DNA from: JBKQVT01 sp963727245
Lineage (GTDB): Bacteria; Planctomycetota; Planctomycetia; Pirellulales; Thermoguttaceae
Assembly: GCA_963727245.1 (NCBI GenBank)
Contig: CAVSFO010000011.1
Location: 1 to 64,000 of the forward strand
Reading direction: 5' to 3'
DNA length: 64,000 nt
Part shown: positions 28,217 to 37,589 of the stretch, one piece after another
Layout of the letters: each line of letters opens with the position of its first letter
How positions within the stretch are numbered: position 1 is the stretch's first letter
Translations under genes and position numbers: made by a program
The notes under the pieces: generated by a model
The model's input: the letters and a program-made list of their open reading frames with translations, nothing else
Database searches by the model: none
Told to the model about the DNA's origin: nothing

Positions 28217-29077
28217 GTGAACGACGACCGCTTGCTTATCCGCGTGGGCCATAGTCCCGATCCCGACGATGCCTTCATGTTCTATGCCCTGGCCAAGGGC
28301 AAGCTCGACACCGGGCGGTTCCGCTTCGCACACGAGCTGGTCGATATCGAGACGCTCAACCGCCGGGCCTTCGGCGGCGAATTGGCACTCACGGCCGTCA
28401 GCCTGCACGCCTACGCCCACCTGTCCGATCGCTACGTGCTGTGCACCTGCGGGGCCAGCATGGGCGATCGCTACGGCCCGATGGTCGTGGCCCGGCGGCC
28501 GCTGGCGATCGGTGATTTAGCGGCGGCGACGATTGCCGTGCCCGGGACGTTGACCACGGCCTACCTGGCGTTGCGGATGTGCCTGGGGAGCGATTTTCCT
28601 CATGTCGTCATGCCCTTCGATCAGATTCTGGACGCGGTGGCGGCCGGCAGCTACCAGGGTCGGCCCGTCGATGCCGGACTGGTCATCCACGAGGGCCAGC
28701 TCACCTACGCCCGGCAGCAGCTCGTGCTGGTGGCCGACATGGGGCAATGGTGGTTCGACGAGACGGGGTTGCCGCTGCCGCTGGGGGGCAACGTGCTGCG
28801 GCGCGACCTCGGCCGGGAGACGATCAGCGAGGTGCAGCGGCTGCTGCGGGCGAGCATCGTCTATGGCCTGGAGCACCGCGAGGAGGCGCTGGGCTACGCC
28901 CTGACGTTCGGCCGCGGCCTGGACCGCGGCCTGGCCGACCGCTTTGTGGGCATGTACGTCAATGACTGGACGCTGGATTTTGGTCCGCGGGGGCGGGAGG
29001 CGGTCGCGCAGTTGCTGGCCCGGGGCTATGCCGCCGGGGTCATTCCCGCGTTGGTCGTGCCCGAGTTTGCCGAGTAG
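28217..29077 (+). CDS. mqnD: 1,4-dihydroxy-6-naphthoate synthase MqnD
   Basis: Enzyme of the futalosine menaquinone route that converts cyclic dehypoxanthinyl futalosine to dihydroxynaphthoate. GTG 28217 (GAGG six bases upstream) gives 286 residues. Signatures: GHSPDPDDAFMFYAL at the N terminus, ALTAVSLHAYAHL, VPGTLTTAYLAL, DAGLVIHEGQLTYA with the likely catalytic His, and GLPLPLGGN. No other mqn gene lies in the window. The frame is intact. Confidence 0.93.
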   Translation: MNDDRLLIRVGHSPDPDDAFMFYALAKGKLDTGRFRFAHELVDIETLNRRAFGGELALTAVSLHAYAHLSDRYVLCTCGASMGDRYGPMVVARRPLAIGDLAAATIAVPGTLTTAYLALRMCLGSDFPHVVMPFDQILDAVAAGSYQGRPVDAGLVIHEGQLTYARQQLVLVADMGQWWFDETGLPLPLGGNVLRRDLGRETISEVQRLLRASIVYGLEHREEALGYALTFGRGLDRGLADRFVGMYVNDWTLDFGPRGREAVAQLLARGYAAGVIPALVVPEFAE

Positions 29078-29089
29078 TCGCCCGCGACT

Positions 29090-29121
29090 CCCCTCTCCCG
29101 ACCGAGGTTGGTCGGGAGGGG
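29090..29121. terminator. Hairpin between convergent mqnD and sppA genes
   Basis: CCCCTCTCCCGACC and GGTCGGGAGGGG form a strong stem at 29090-29121. There is no T-tract, but the position between two convergent stops fits a transcription-blocking or mRNA-end hairpin. Confidence 0.5.
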
Positions 29122-29147
29122 ACATAACGCTTCGTGTCCCCTCGTCC

Positions 29148-31905
29148 TTACCGCAGGCGGATCTGGTAGGGCATCCACAGCAGCGTCTTCTCGCGGAGCA
29201 GCCGTTGCCAGACCTTCGCCTGGCGGACGAGGTGGAGCAGGTCCGGCATGACCGAGTCCAGGTCGGAGGAGACCTGGGCGTCGCCGAAGAGCTGTTCGAA
29301 GACCGACTTCGGCTGGGGCAGGGTCAGAATCTCGACCTCGGCGTCGGCCTTCAAGCCGGCCGCTTGCTTGGCCGCCACGATGGCGTCCCGGAGCGTGCCC
29401 AGTTGGTCCACCAGTCCGTTCTGCTTGGCCATCCGCCCGGTGTAGACGCGCCCTTGGGCAAGTGCTTCGAGCTTCGTGCGGTCCATCTTGCGCCCTTCCG
29501 CCGCCTTGCTGACGAACTGGCCGTAGGTCTCCTCCAGCAGGGCCGTCCAGGCTTTGCGCTCGTCGGGGGTGAAGGGTTGGGTGGCGGAGAGCGTGCCGCT
29601 GTTCTTGCCGCGGCTGATGATCTCGGTGTGGATGCCGACCTTGTCGTACAGCCCGCCGGTGACCAGCTTGCCGCCGATCACGCCGATGGAGCCGGTGAGC
29701 GTGCCGGGCTCGGCGATGATGGTGCGGGCTCCCATGGCGATGTAATATCCGCCGCTGCCGGCCACGTCGCCCATGCTGGCGATCAGCGGCTTCTTGATTC
29801 GCACCGTCTCCCGCCAGATCAGGTCGCTGGCCGTTGCCGAGCCGCCGGGGCTGTCGATGCGGAGCACGACGGCCACCACCTTGGGATCGTCGGCCGCCTT
29901 GCGGAGGGCCTCGATCAGGACCGTCGAGCCCAAGGCGCTGTTGCCGAACATGTCGCCCGCTCCCTTGCCTTCCACGATCTCGCCCACCGCGTAGACGACG
30001 GCGATGCGTTTCTCCACGCTGGGTTTTTCCGCGGGCTTGGCGCCGGCGAAGAGCTCCAGCAGCTTCATCAGGCCGCCCACGCCGGAGAAGTCGGTCTCGG
30101 CGTTCTTCTTCTTGTAGTTGGCGACCACCTCGACGCGATCGACCTTGAGCTTGCTCTTGAGGCAATCCTCGAACTGGTCGGCATAGCAGAACGCGGTCGA
30201 TCAGCCCGGCCTGTTTGGCCGTCGAGGCCGAAAACAGCCCCTGGTCCATCCAGGTCTTGACCGCGTAGTCCTTCAGATGCCGCTCCTTGGCGATCAGGCC
30301 GACCATGGCTTCATAACTGTCGTCGACCAGGGCTTCCATGTTCTCGCGAAAGGCCGGGCTCATGCTGGAGCGGGTCAGCGGCTCGGCCGCCCCCTTGTAC
30401 TTGCCCATCTGCAGGGCGTCGAACTTCAGCCCCAACTTGTCCAGCAGCCCCTTGTAGAAGGTGAGTTCGGCGTGGACGCCGGGCACGATCAGCGCGCCGG
30501 AGGGGGCCATGTAAATTTCGTCGCAGGCCACCGCCAGCAGGTACTGGCCGGTGTCGGCATCGGAGAGTTCGGCATAGACCGGTTTGCCGGCCTTGCGGAT
30601 CCGCCCCACGGCAGCCCGCAACTCGTTGATTTTCCCGCCCCCCAAATCCAGGTCTTCGATCCGCAGCAACACGGCGGCGACGGTCTTGTCCTCGGCCGCC
30701 TGGTCCATGCGCTCGATGACCTTGGCCAAGGAAGGCTGCATGTCGCCGAACAGCCCCGGCTGCGTCGGCCCCTCGGGGTAGTCCCCCTTGATCGTGAATT
30801 GCACCACGGTCGCCTTTTTCACGGCGGGTTTCTTCGCCACGGCCTTGGTCGCCACGGCCGGCTTCGTCTCGGCCTTCTTTTCCCCCGGCTTGGCCGCCTC
30901 GGGCTTTTCGGAGTTGTTCTTCTGGGAAGCGGGCTTCTCCGGCGTTTTCGGCTTTTCCACCTTCTTGGCCGGCGGGGGCGAATCGTCGTCCTCTTCCTCC
31001 TCGGCGCTCTCCTGGTGCGGCTTCGCGGGGGCAGCGGCCGCAGGCGGTGCGGTCGGGGGCGCGGGTGTCGCGGGTTGGGCGGCGGGCGCGGTCGACGCGG
31101 GCGGAGGCGAGGCGGGCGGGGCCCAAGGCGAGGCGGGGGCAGTCGGCGCGGGCCCGGGCTTGATCGGCGCCCAGGGCGGCGGGTACGCGGTCGCGGGAAA
31201 ACGTGTCGCGGGGCTGGCGGCCGGGCGTGCCGGAGCCACGGGCACGGGTTCGGCGGCCTCGGAGGAAACGGCAGCGGCCGCGGCCTTCTTCTCCGCCCCC
31301 TTGGCGCGGGCGTTGGCCAATTCCTTGATGATCGCCGGCGTGATGTCGATCCCCTCGGTGTGCCAAATGATCGTCTGATTGACCTCGCGGGCAACATCCG
31401 TCGGCTTCGTCGCCTTGCGCACGTCGCCGCTGTAGTTGACGACGACCGTCAGCTTGTGGGCCTTCGCGTACTGATCCACGACGACGTGAATCTTCTCGTA
31501 ATACTCGGAGTAGAGCTTGGACTCGCGCTCGACGAACTGGTCGTGCTCGGCCTGGAGGCGGACCTGCAACTCAAGCTTGTGGCGGATGAGTTGGGATTGC
31601 CGCCCTTTGCGCTGCAGGCTGCCGGCGGGCAACTTTTCAACTTCTTCATCCTCCGCCTTGAGGCTCGCGCCCGCGTTCTTGATGTCGATGTTCGCCCGCG
31701 CAATGTCAGCCTGGATCTCTTCCAAGGTCTTGGTGAAATCAGGATCGCTCTTGAACAGGGCATTGAGGTCCACCAAGGCGATGGACCTTTCGGGGTGCGC
31801 GGCCTTGGCTGTCTTGCCATGTTTCGTTGTCCCCGCCGCCCGGGCCGGAATCGCGGCAATCCATAGCAGACACACGACACAGGCAAGAATTGGCATACGT
31901 CGCAT
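29148..31905 (-). CDS. Skp/OmpH-SppA (S49) fusion protease, one frameshift
   Basis: Exported protein of about 918 residues. After a signal peptide (ILACVVCLLWIAAIPARA) comes an OmpH/Skp-type periplasmic chaperone domain (~residues 39-190: RSIALVDLNALFKSDPDF, long helices, KLTVVVNYSGDV). A Pro/Ala/Lys linker of ~160 residues follows, then an S49 signal-peptide-peptidase A region. The catalytic Lys motif GKYKGAAEP lies in the first S49 repeat and the Ser motif GDVAGSGGYYIA in the second. The Skp domain, linker and first S49 repeat are one unbroken frame. The second repeat follows a shift near 30190. A chaperone-protease partnership is inferred. Confidence 0.85.
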
Positions 31906-32007
31906 TGTTGGAGGTCCTTAAGCGTTGAAATTGGGAGAACTGGGCTGACTTTAGTTTACCTCAAGGCGCATCGTTTGCCTAGCACCCCAACGCAGGGGGG
32001 GCGGGAA

Positions 32008-32082
32008 GGAAGGATGAAGGATGTCCGGACAGGTCTTTGCCGTGCCTCCTTCATCCTTCATCCTTTATCCTTCATCCTTACA
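32008..32082. repeat. AAGGATGAAGGAT inverted repeat
   Basis: The purine arm GAAGGATGAAGGATG (~32009-32023) faces a pyrimidine arm of CCTTCATCCT units (~32047-32080) that ends at the stop of the adjoining permease. A second copy ends the HlyD gene near 36529-36550. Confidence 0.75.
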
Positions 32083-33205
32083 TTGTCTTGTGGAAGCGGC
32101 GGACGGCCAGCCAGAGCACGACCACCCCCATCACGGCCAGCACGAGCATCTGCGGCCAGAGAATGCTCACGCCGATACCTTTGAGAAAAATACCCCGCAG
32201 GATCACCAGGAAATATCGCAGCGGGTTGAAGAGGGTGATCCACTGGACGACGGTGGGCATGTTGGCGATGGGAAAGGCGAAGCCGGACAACAGCACCGCC
32301 GGGAAGAAGAAAAAGAAGGTGCTCATCATGGCCTGCTGCTGGGTCTGGCTGATGGTCGAGATGAGCAGCCCGATCCCCAGCGTCGTCATCAGGTAGAGGC
32401 TGGTGGCGAGGTAGAGCAGGGCGAGGTTGCCGCGGATGGGCACCTGGAACCAGAAGGCCCCGATGGCGGCCACGATGGTCACGTCGACCAGGCCGATCAT
32501 CGCGAACGGCAGCGTCTTGCCCAGGATCAGTTCCCCGGGGGTGATGGGCGTCACCATGATTTGTTCCATGGTGCCGATCTCCTTTTCGCGGACCACGGCC
32601 ATGCTGGTCAAAAGCAGCGAGACCAGGCTGACCACGACGACAATCACGCCGGGGACGTAGAAGTTGCGGCTCTCCAGGTTCTCGTTGAACCACGCCCGGT
32701 AGCGCAAATCGAGTTGTCCGGGCGGCCGCACGGCCCCTTGGAAATGGCTGAAGCGGGAGAGCAGGATCTGCTGGGAGTATTGCGAGGTGATGGTGCCCAC
32801 GTAGCCCAGCACGATGCCGGCCGTGTTGGAGTCGGTGCCGTCGAGGATCACCTGGACCAGGGCGGTCCGTCCGGCGCGGAGGTCGTCGGCGAAGCCGCGG
32901 TTGATTTGCAGCACCATCAGCGCCCGGCCCCGGTCGATCAGTTCCCGCGCCTCGCGCTGGTTGTGAATCCGGGCGACGGCGTCGAAGTAGCCCGAACGCA
33001 AGAATCGCAACGTCAGCTCGCGGCTGGCCGTGCTGTTGTCGAGGTCCCAGACGGCGGTGGGCACGTGCCGCACGTCGGTGGTCACCGCGTAGCCGATCAC
33101 GATCACCTGCACGCAGGGGATGATGAAGATCACGGTCCGCATCCGCGGGTCGCGGAAGACCTGGATGAACTCCTTGATCAGCATGTGGCGGATGCGTTCA
33201 AACAT
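32078..33205 (-). CDS. ABC-2 type permease, YbhR-like
   Basis: Inner-membrane half of a multidrug-type exporter. The intact 375-residue frame has an N-terminal helix (VIFIIPCVQVIVIGYAVT), a large extracytoplasmic domain (residues ~50-170) and five C-terminal helices. It carries the ABC-2 signature EIGTMEQIMVTPITPGELILGKTLP and the late NPLRYFLVILRGIFLKG. It is the last gene of an operon whose order matches cecR-ybhG-ybhF-ybhS-ybhR of enterobacteria. A GGGGTCA tandem array separates it from the preceding permease. Confidence 0.88.
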   Translation of the reverse strand: MFERIRHMLIKEFIQVFRDPRMRTVIFIIPCVQVIVIGYAVTTDVRHVPTAVWDLDNSTASRELTLRFLRSGYFDAVARIHNQREARELIDRGRALMVLQINRGFADDLRAGRTALVQVILDGTDSNTAGIVLGYVGTITSQYSQQILLSRFSHFQGAVRPPGQLDLRYRAWFNENLESRNFYVPGVIVVVVSLVSLLLTSMAVVREKEIGTMEQIMVTPITPGELILGKTLPFAMIGLVDVTIVAAIGAFWFQVPIRGNLALLYLATSLYLMTTLGIGLLISTISQTQQQAMMSTFFFFFPAVLLSGFAFPIANMPTVVQWITLFNPLRYFLVILRGIFLKGIGVSILWPQMLVLAVMGVVVLWLAVRRFHKTM

Positions 33206-33207
33206 AC

Positions 33208-33275
33208 GGGTCAGGGGTCAGGGGTCAGGGGTCAGGGGTCAGGGGTCAGGGGTCAGGGGCCGGGGACCAGGGGTG
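33208..33275. repeat. GGGGTCA tandem array between two permease genes
   Basis: About seven consecutive 7-bp GGGGTCA units (33208-33258) run into degenerate GGGGCCGGGGACCAGGGG. Related CTGGCCCC-rich stretches occur in the YbhF linker (~35475-35535), before nifS (~49784-49816) and before rlmN (~2515-2550). Confidence 0.9.
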
Positions 33276-33301
33276 GACCTTTCGCTGGCGGTTTCGCACC
33301 G

Positions 33302-34437
33302 TCAGGTCAGTTTCTTTTTGAACTTCACGTTGGCGACGATCACCATGATGACGCCGAAAACAACCAGCAAGCCCGCGTCGCCGGCGAGGATCTCCAGCCC
33401 GACGCCCTTGAGATAAATTCCCTTGAGCAGAGCCACGAAATAGCGCGCCGGCACCAGGTACGTGACGAACTGGATCGGCCGCGGCAAATTGGCGATTGCG
33501 AACATGAACCCGGAGAGCAGGAACGACGGCAGGAACGTGAGCGTCATCGCCAGTTGGCTGGCCAGCAGTTGGCTCTTGGCGCCGATGCTGATGGTTATGC
33601 CCATCGCCAGCACCCCGGCGAGAAAGATCGACGCCACGCCGAACAGCAGGGGCACGCTGCCGCGCAGCGGCACGTGGAAGAGGAACTGGCCCATGAGCAC
33701 GGCCAACAGCATGTCCACCAGGCCGATGCAGAAATAGGGGAGCAGCTTGCCGAGGATCAGCTCGGGGCCCCGCACGGGCGTGGCGATGAGTTGTTCCATC
33801 GTGCCGCGTTCCCATTCGCGGGACACGGTCAACGACGTCAACAGCGCCGCAATCACCATCATGATGACGGCGATCAGGCCGGGAACGATGTAGTTCCGCG
33901 ACTCCAGGTCGGCGTTGAACCAGACCCGCGGCCGCACGTCCAGCGGTGTCGCCACGTGCGGACCCGCCACCCGCTCGAAGCTGCCGGACGATCATCTCCT
34001 GCGAGTACGCGGCGGTCAGCGATTGGGCATAGCCGATGGCCAGCGTGGCGGTGTTCGAGTCGCTGCCGTCGATGAGCAGTTGCACGCGGCGCCGTGCGGC
34101 CGCCGGCAACGTCCTGGGCGAACGTGCGGGGGATGACCAGGGCCGCCATGACCTCGCCGCGGTCGATGGCCCGCACCGCTTCGCGCTCGTTGTCGACGAA
34201 TCGCCGCAGCGAGAAGTAGCGGGAGCCGGAGAAGCGGCTGACCAGGTCGCGGCTCGCCGGCGTGCCGCTCTGGTCCAAGACCACCAGGGGCACGTTGTCC
34301 ACGTCCAGCGTCAGCGCATAGCCGAACAACACCAGCATCAGCACCGGAATGCCGATCGCCAGCAGCAGGCTGCGCGGGTCGCGCAACACGTGCAGGAACT
34401 CCTTGCGGGCGATGGCCCGGATGCGGCGAAAGTTCAT
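33302..34437 (-). CDS. ABC-2 type permease, YbhS-like, two frameshifts
   Basis: Second permease half of the exporter. ATG 34435-34437 overlaps the ATPase stop by four bases (ATGA). The N-terminal part (IARKEFLHVLRDPRSLLLAIGIPVL) is in one frame and LLIDGSDSNTATLAIGYAQ in a second after a shift near 34105. FNADLESRNYIVPGLIAVIMM, SREWERGTMEQLIATPVRGPELILGKLLP and the remaining helices are in a third frame after a shift near 33970. Repaired length ~378 residues matches its YbhR-like neighbour. Confidence 0.86.
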
Positions 34438-35381
34438 CGCTGCACCTCCTGCTGCGGCTGCTCGGCGCGGTCGCGGGCCTCGATGAGCGATACGAACACG
34501 TCTTCCAGCGAGGGCACGATCTTCTCGATCCGCCCCACGCGGTGCCCCCGTTGGCTGAGGAGCGGGCGGATGGCCGCGGCGGCGTCGGCGCCGGCCACCG
34601 CGACCACGTGCAACAGGTTGCCGAACAGGGCCGCCTCCTTGACCGCGCTCAGCCCGCGGATCGCTTCCATGGCCGCTTCCGGGCGGTCGCATTCCACCTC
34701 CAGCACCTCCTCTTGCATGACTTCGCGTTTCAGTGCCTCGGGCGTGTCGCAGGCGATCAGCTCGCCGCGATAGATCAGGCCCAGGCGGTCGCAGTATTCG
34801 GCCTCGTCCATGTAGTGCGTGGTGACGAAGACGGTCACGTGCTGGCCGGCCATCTCGTAGATCAATTCCCAGAACTGGCGGCGGCTGACGGGATCGACGC
34901 CGGAGGTGGGCTCGTCGAGAAAAATGATCGGCGGCCGGTGCAAGATCGCGCAGCCCAACGCCAGCCGCTGCTTCCAGCCGCCGGAGAGGACCGCGGTGGG
35001 GCGGTGGCGATGTTCGGCCAGGCCGGCCATGTCGATCACCCACTGCTTTCGTTGGGCCTTCTCGCGGGCCGGAATGCGGTAAATCCCGCTGTAGAAGTCG
35101 ATATTCTCCTCCACGGTCAGGTCCTGGTAGAGCGAGAACTTCTGACTCATGTAGCCGATGTTGGCCTTGATCAGCTCCGATTGGCTGCGGACATCGAAGC
35201 CGGCCACGGTGCCGCCGCCGGCCGTGGGCGTGAGAATCCCGCAGAGCATGCGAATCGTGGTCGATTTGCCCGCCCCGTTGGGGCCGAGGAAGCCGAAGAT
35301 CTCGCCGCGGCCCACCTGGAAACTGACGCGGTTGACGGCCACGAAACTGCCGAATCGCTTCTCCAGATTCTCCACCACCAC
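34434..35381 (-). CDS. ABC transporter ATPase, C-terminal YbhF-like half
   Basis: Nucleotide-binding domain energising the two downstream permeases. Walker A GPNGAGKSTTIRML, Q-loop YMSQKFSLYQDLT, signature LSGGWKQRLALG (a variant of LSGGQ), Walker B IIFLDEPTSGVDP and H-loop VTTHYMDE are present. The last ~90 residues form the DrrA-type C-terminal domain. The frame stays open upstream of 35381 through repeat DNA, so the GTG at 35379-35381 is only one candidate start. It is probably the second half of a double-ATPase protein whose linker carries an indel. Confidence 0.85.
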   Translation of the reverse strand: MVVENLEKRFGSFVAVNRVSFQVGRGEIFGFLGPNGAGKSTTIRMLCGILTPTAGGGTVAGFDVRSQSELIKANIGYMSQKFSLYQDLTVEENIDFYSGIYRIPAREKAQRKQWVIDMAGLAEHRHRPTAVLSGGWKQRLALGCAILHRPPIIFLDEPTSGVDPVSRRQFWELIYEMAGQHVTVFVTTHYMDEAEYCDRLGLIYRGELIACDTPEALKREVMQEEVLEVECDRPEAAMEAIRGLSAVKEAALFGNLLHVVAVAGADAAAAIRPLLSQRGHRVGRIEKIVPSLEDVFVSLIEARDRAEQPQQEVQR

Positions 35382-36445
35382 CGCCTTCTCGCCGCGTACT
35401 CCGGAGGCGTCCGTCGAGCCGGAGGCGTTAGCCGCCGGATAACGCTGCCCTCCCCAACCCCTCTGCCCTCCGTCCCTGGCCCCTGGCCCCCGGTCCCTGG
35501 CCCCTGCTCCCCGACCGCTGGCCCCTGCTCCTCCCGCCCCACCACCGAGACGAAGACATCCTCCAGCGAGGGCGCCACCGGCCGGACCTCGGCCGGCGGC
35601 AGGCCGGCGGCCGCCAGGATCGACGCAGCCTGGGCGGCGGTCTCGTCGATTGCGTCGCAGACCACGTGGACGCGATCGCCGAACAGGCCGACGGAGCGGG
35701 CCGGGCATTTTTCCCGCAGGATGGCGGCCGCCTTGCGGGGCTCGGCGGCACGGATTTCCAGGATGGCGCCCCGCATGAGCGTCTTCACTTCCGCCGGCGT
35801 GCCGCAGGCCAGCAGCTTGCCGCGGTGGATCAAGGCCAGGCGATTGCAGCGCTCGGCCTCGTCGAGATAGGCCGTGGAAAGGAAGATCGTCACCTTTTCG
35901 CGGAGCAACTGGTAGAGGATGCGCCAGAAATCGCGGCGCGACACCGGGTCGACGCCGTTGGTCGGCTCATCGAGGAAGAGGACCTTGGGAGTGTGGATCA
36001 GGGCGCAGGCCAGGCCGAGCTTCTGCTTCATGCCTCCGGAGAGATTGCCGGCCAGGCGGCGTCGAAACGGCGCCAGGTTGCTGAAGGCCAGCAGCCGCTC
36101 GGTCCTCTCTTGGCGGCCTTTGCGCGGCACGCTGTAGATGTCGGCGTAAAAATCGAGGTTCTCCATCACGGTCAGGTCGGGATAGAGGCCGAACCGCTGG
36201 CTCATGTAGCCGATCTGCTCCTTGAGGGCTTCGCCTTGGCCGACCACGTGACGGCCGGCCACCCAGGCATCGCCGGAGGTGGGGTCCATGATGGCCGTCA
36301 AGAGCCGCATGGTGGTGGTCTTGCCGGCGCCGTCCGGGCCCACCAGGCCGAAGATTTCCCCTTCCGCCACCTCCAGTCCGAGATCGACCACCGCGGCCAG
36401 GTCGCCGAACGTCTTGCTCAGGTGTTCCGTGCGAATCATCGACAT
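35171..36445 (-). CDS. ABC transporter ATPase, N-terminal YbhF-like half
   Basis: First nucleotide-binding domain of the exporter. Walker A GPDGAGKTTTMRLL, Q-loop YMSQRFGLYPDLT, signature LSGGMKQKLGLA, Walker B VLFLDEPTNGVDP and the TAYLDE switch are followed by a C-terminal domain ending SLEDVFVSVVGREEQGP near 35525. The frame has no stop there. It runs on through CTGGCCCC-type repeat DNA and then overlaps the second ATPase out of frame to 35171. Enterobacterial YbhF is a single two-ATPase chain, so a fused protein broken by one indel is the likeliest original state. Confidence 0.83.
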   Translation of the reverse strand: MSMIRTEHLSKTFGDLAAVVDLGLEVAEGEIFGLVGPDGAGKTTTMRLLTAIMDPTSGDAWVAGRHVVGQGEALKEQIGYMSQRFGLYPDLTVMENLDFYADIYSVPRKGRQERTERLLAFSNLAPFRRRLAGNLSGGMKQKLGLACALIHTPKVLFLDEPTNGVDPVSRRDFWRILYQLLREKVTIFLSTAYLDEAERCNRLALIHRGKLLACGTPAEVKTLMRGAILEIRAAEPRKAAAILREKCPARSVGLFGDRVHVVCDAIDETAAQAASILAAAGLPPAEVRPVAPSLEDVFVSVVGREEQGPAVGEQGPGTGGQGPGTEGRGVGEGSVIRRLTPPARRTPPEYAARRRWWWRIWRSDSAVSWPSTASVSRWAAARSSASSAPTGRANRPRFACSAGFSRPRPAAAPWPASMSAANRS

Positions 36446-36460
36446 GGGGAGGCCGGGTTC

Positions 36461-36550
36461 TAAGAACTAAGGTCTAAGAACTAAGAACTTAGAGCTTAGA
36501 ACTTAGAGCTTAGGCACTGAATCGCGTTTCATCCTTTATCCTTCATCCTT
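36461..36550. repeat. CTAAGAAC/CTTAGA array and AAGGATGAAGGAT unit
   Basis: Six or more alternating CTAAGAAC and CTTAGAGC/CTTAGAAC units (36461-36515) lie just upstream of the first ATPase. They are followed by ATCCTTTATCCTTCATCC (36531-36548), the same repeat as at 32047-32080. The latter encodes the end of the HlyD protein. Confidence 0.8.
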
Positions 36551-37546
36551 ATCGTGGCGTCTGCCGGCATGCCGGCCTTCAGTTCCATGTCCGTATTGGT
36601 AATGTCGATCTTGATGCGGTACACGAGTTTCACCCGCTCCTTTTCCGTTTGCACGGTCTTGGGCGTGAATTCGGCTTCCTGGGAGATAAAGGCGACGCGG
36701 CCCTTGTAAGACCTTGCCGGCCTTGGCGTCGGTGGTAATCTCGGCCGCCTGGCCCAATTTCACCCGATCGAGGTCGGTCTCGTTGACATACGCCCGCAAC
36801 CAGACGTTCACCAGGTCGGCCACGGTGACCACGGGCGTGCCGGGGGCCACGTATTCGCCCTGCTCGATGTTCTTCGACAGCACCACGCCGTCCAGGGGCG
36901 AGTAAATCTTGGCGTACTTCAGTTGCGTCTCGGCGAAGCGGAGCGCGGCCTCGGCCTGCTTCACCTTGGCGCGGCCCTGATCGATGTCCTCCTTGCGCGG
37001 CCCTTCCTTGACCAAGCTCGGTACTGCTCCAACTGGTGCCGATAGGTCTCCGTCGGCCACGTTGTAGGCGGCCGCGGCCCGATCGTATTCCTCGCGCGAG
37101 GTCATCTTCTGCTCGAAGAGCCGGCGGGCACGGCCCCATTCGGTCTCCAGGCGGTCCTTCTCTATCAGCGCGGCCGCCAAATTCGCCTTGGCGGTCTCGA
37201 TTTCCTGGGGGCCGGCCTTGAACCGGCCAGCAACTCGGCCGCCATCGCCGCCCGGGCCGCCTCCAACTCGGCGCCGCCGCAGTTCCGCCTGCGCCTCCAG
37301 GTCGGAAGTGTCCAAGACGGCGATCAACTGGTCGCGTTTGACCATGTCGCCCTCATCGACCAGGCGATCGACCACGAGGCCGGGGATCTTGAAGCTGACG
37401 CCCACCTCGGTCACTTCGATATTGCCGGAAAGCCGCAGGACATCGTCGTCGCTCTGGCGGCGCTGTTGGATCGCATACCACGTCCCCCCGGCGGCGGCCG
37501 CCAGCAGGACGGGAAACAGCAGGGCGATTTTCTTTGCGGTAGTCAT
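36529..37546 (-). CDS. HlyD-family membrane fusion protein, YbhG-like, several frameshifts
   Basis: Periplasmic adaptor linking the ABC permeases to an outer-membrane channel. It has an N-terminal anchor (IALLFPVLLAAAAGGTWYAI), the lipoyl half-motif LSGNIEVTEVGVSFKIPGLV, a coiled coil (ANLAAALIEKDRLETEWGRA, KVKQAEAALRFAETQLKYA) and the second lipoyl half (IYSPLDGVVLSKNIEQGEYV). Frame changes occur near 37215-37265, 37010-37030 and 36705. The last frame gives VYRIKIDITNTDMELKAGMPADA and RMKDKG before TGA at 36529. Repaired length ~338 residues. Confidence 0.86.
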
Positions 37547-37589
37547 TTTGCTACTCGTGTGCCAGAAACAGTCGAGTGTGAATTGCTAA

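Noticed and set aside
33208..33258. GGGGTCA array as a CRISPR
   Set aside because: Units are 7 bp and directly adjacent, with no spacers and no cas genes.
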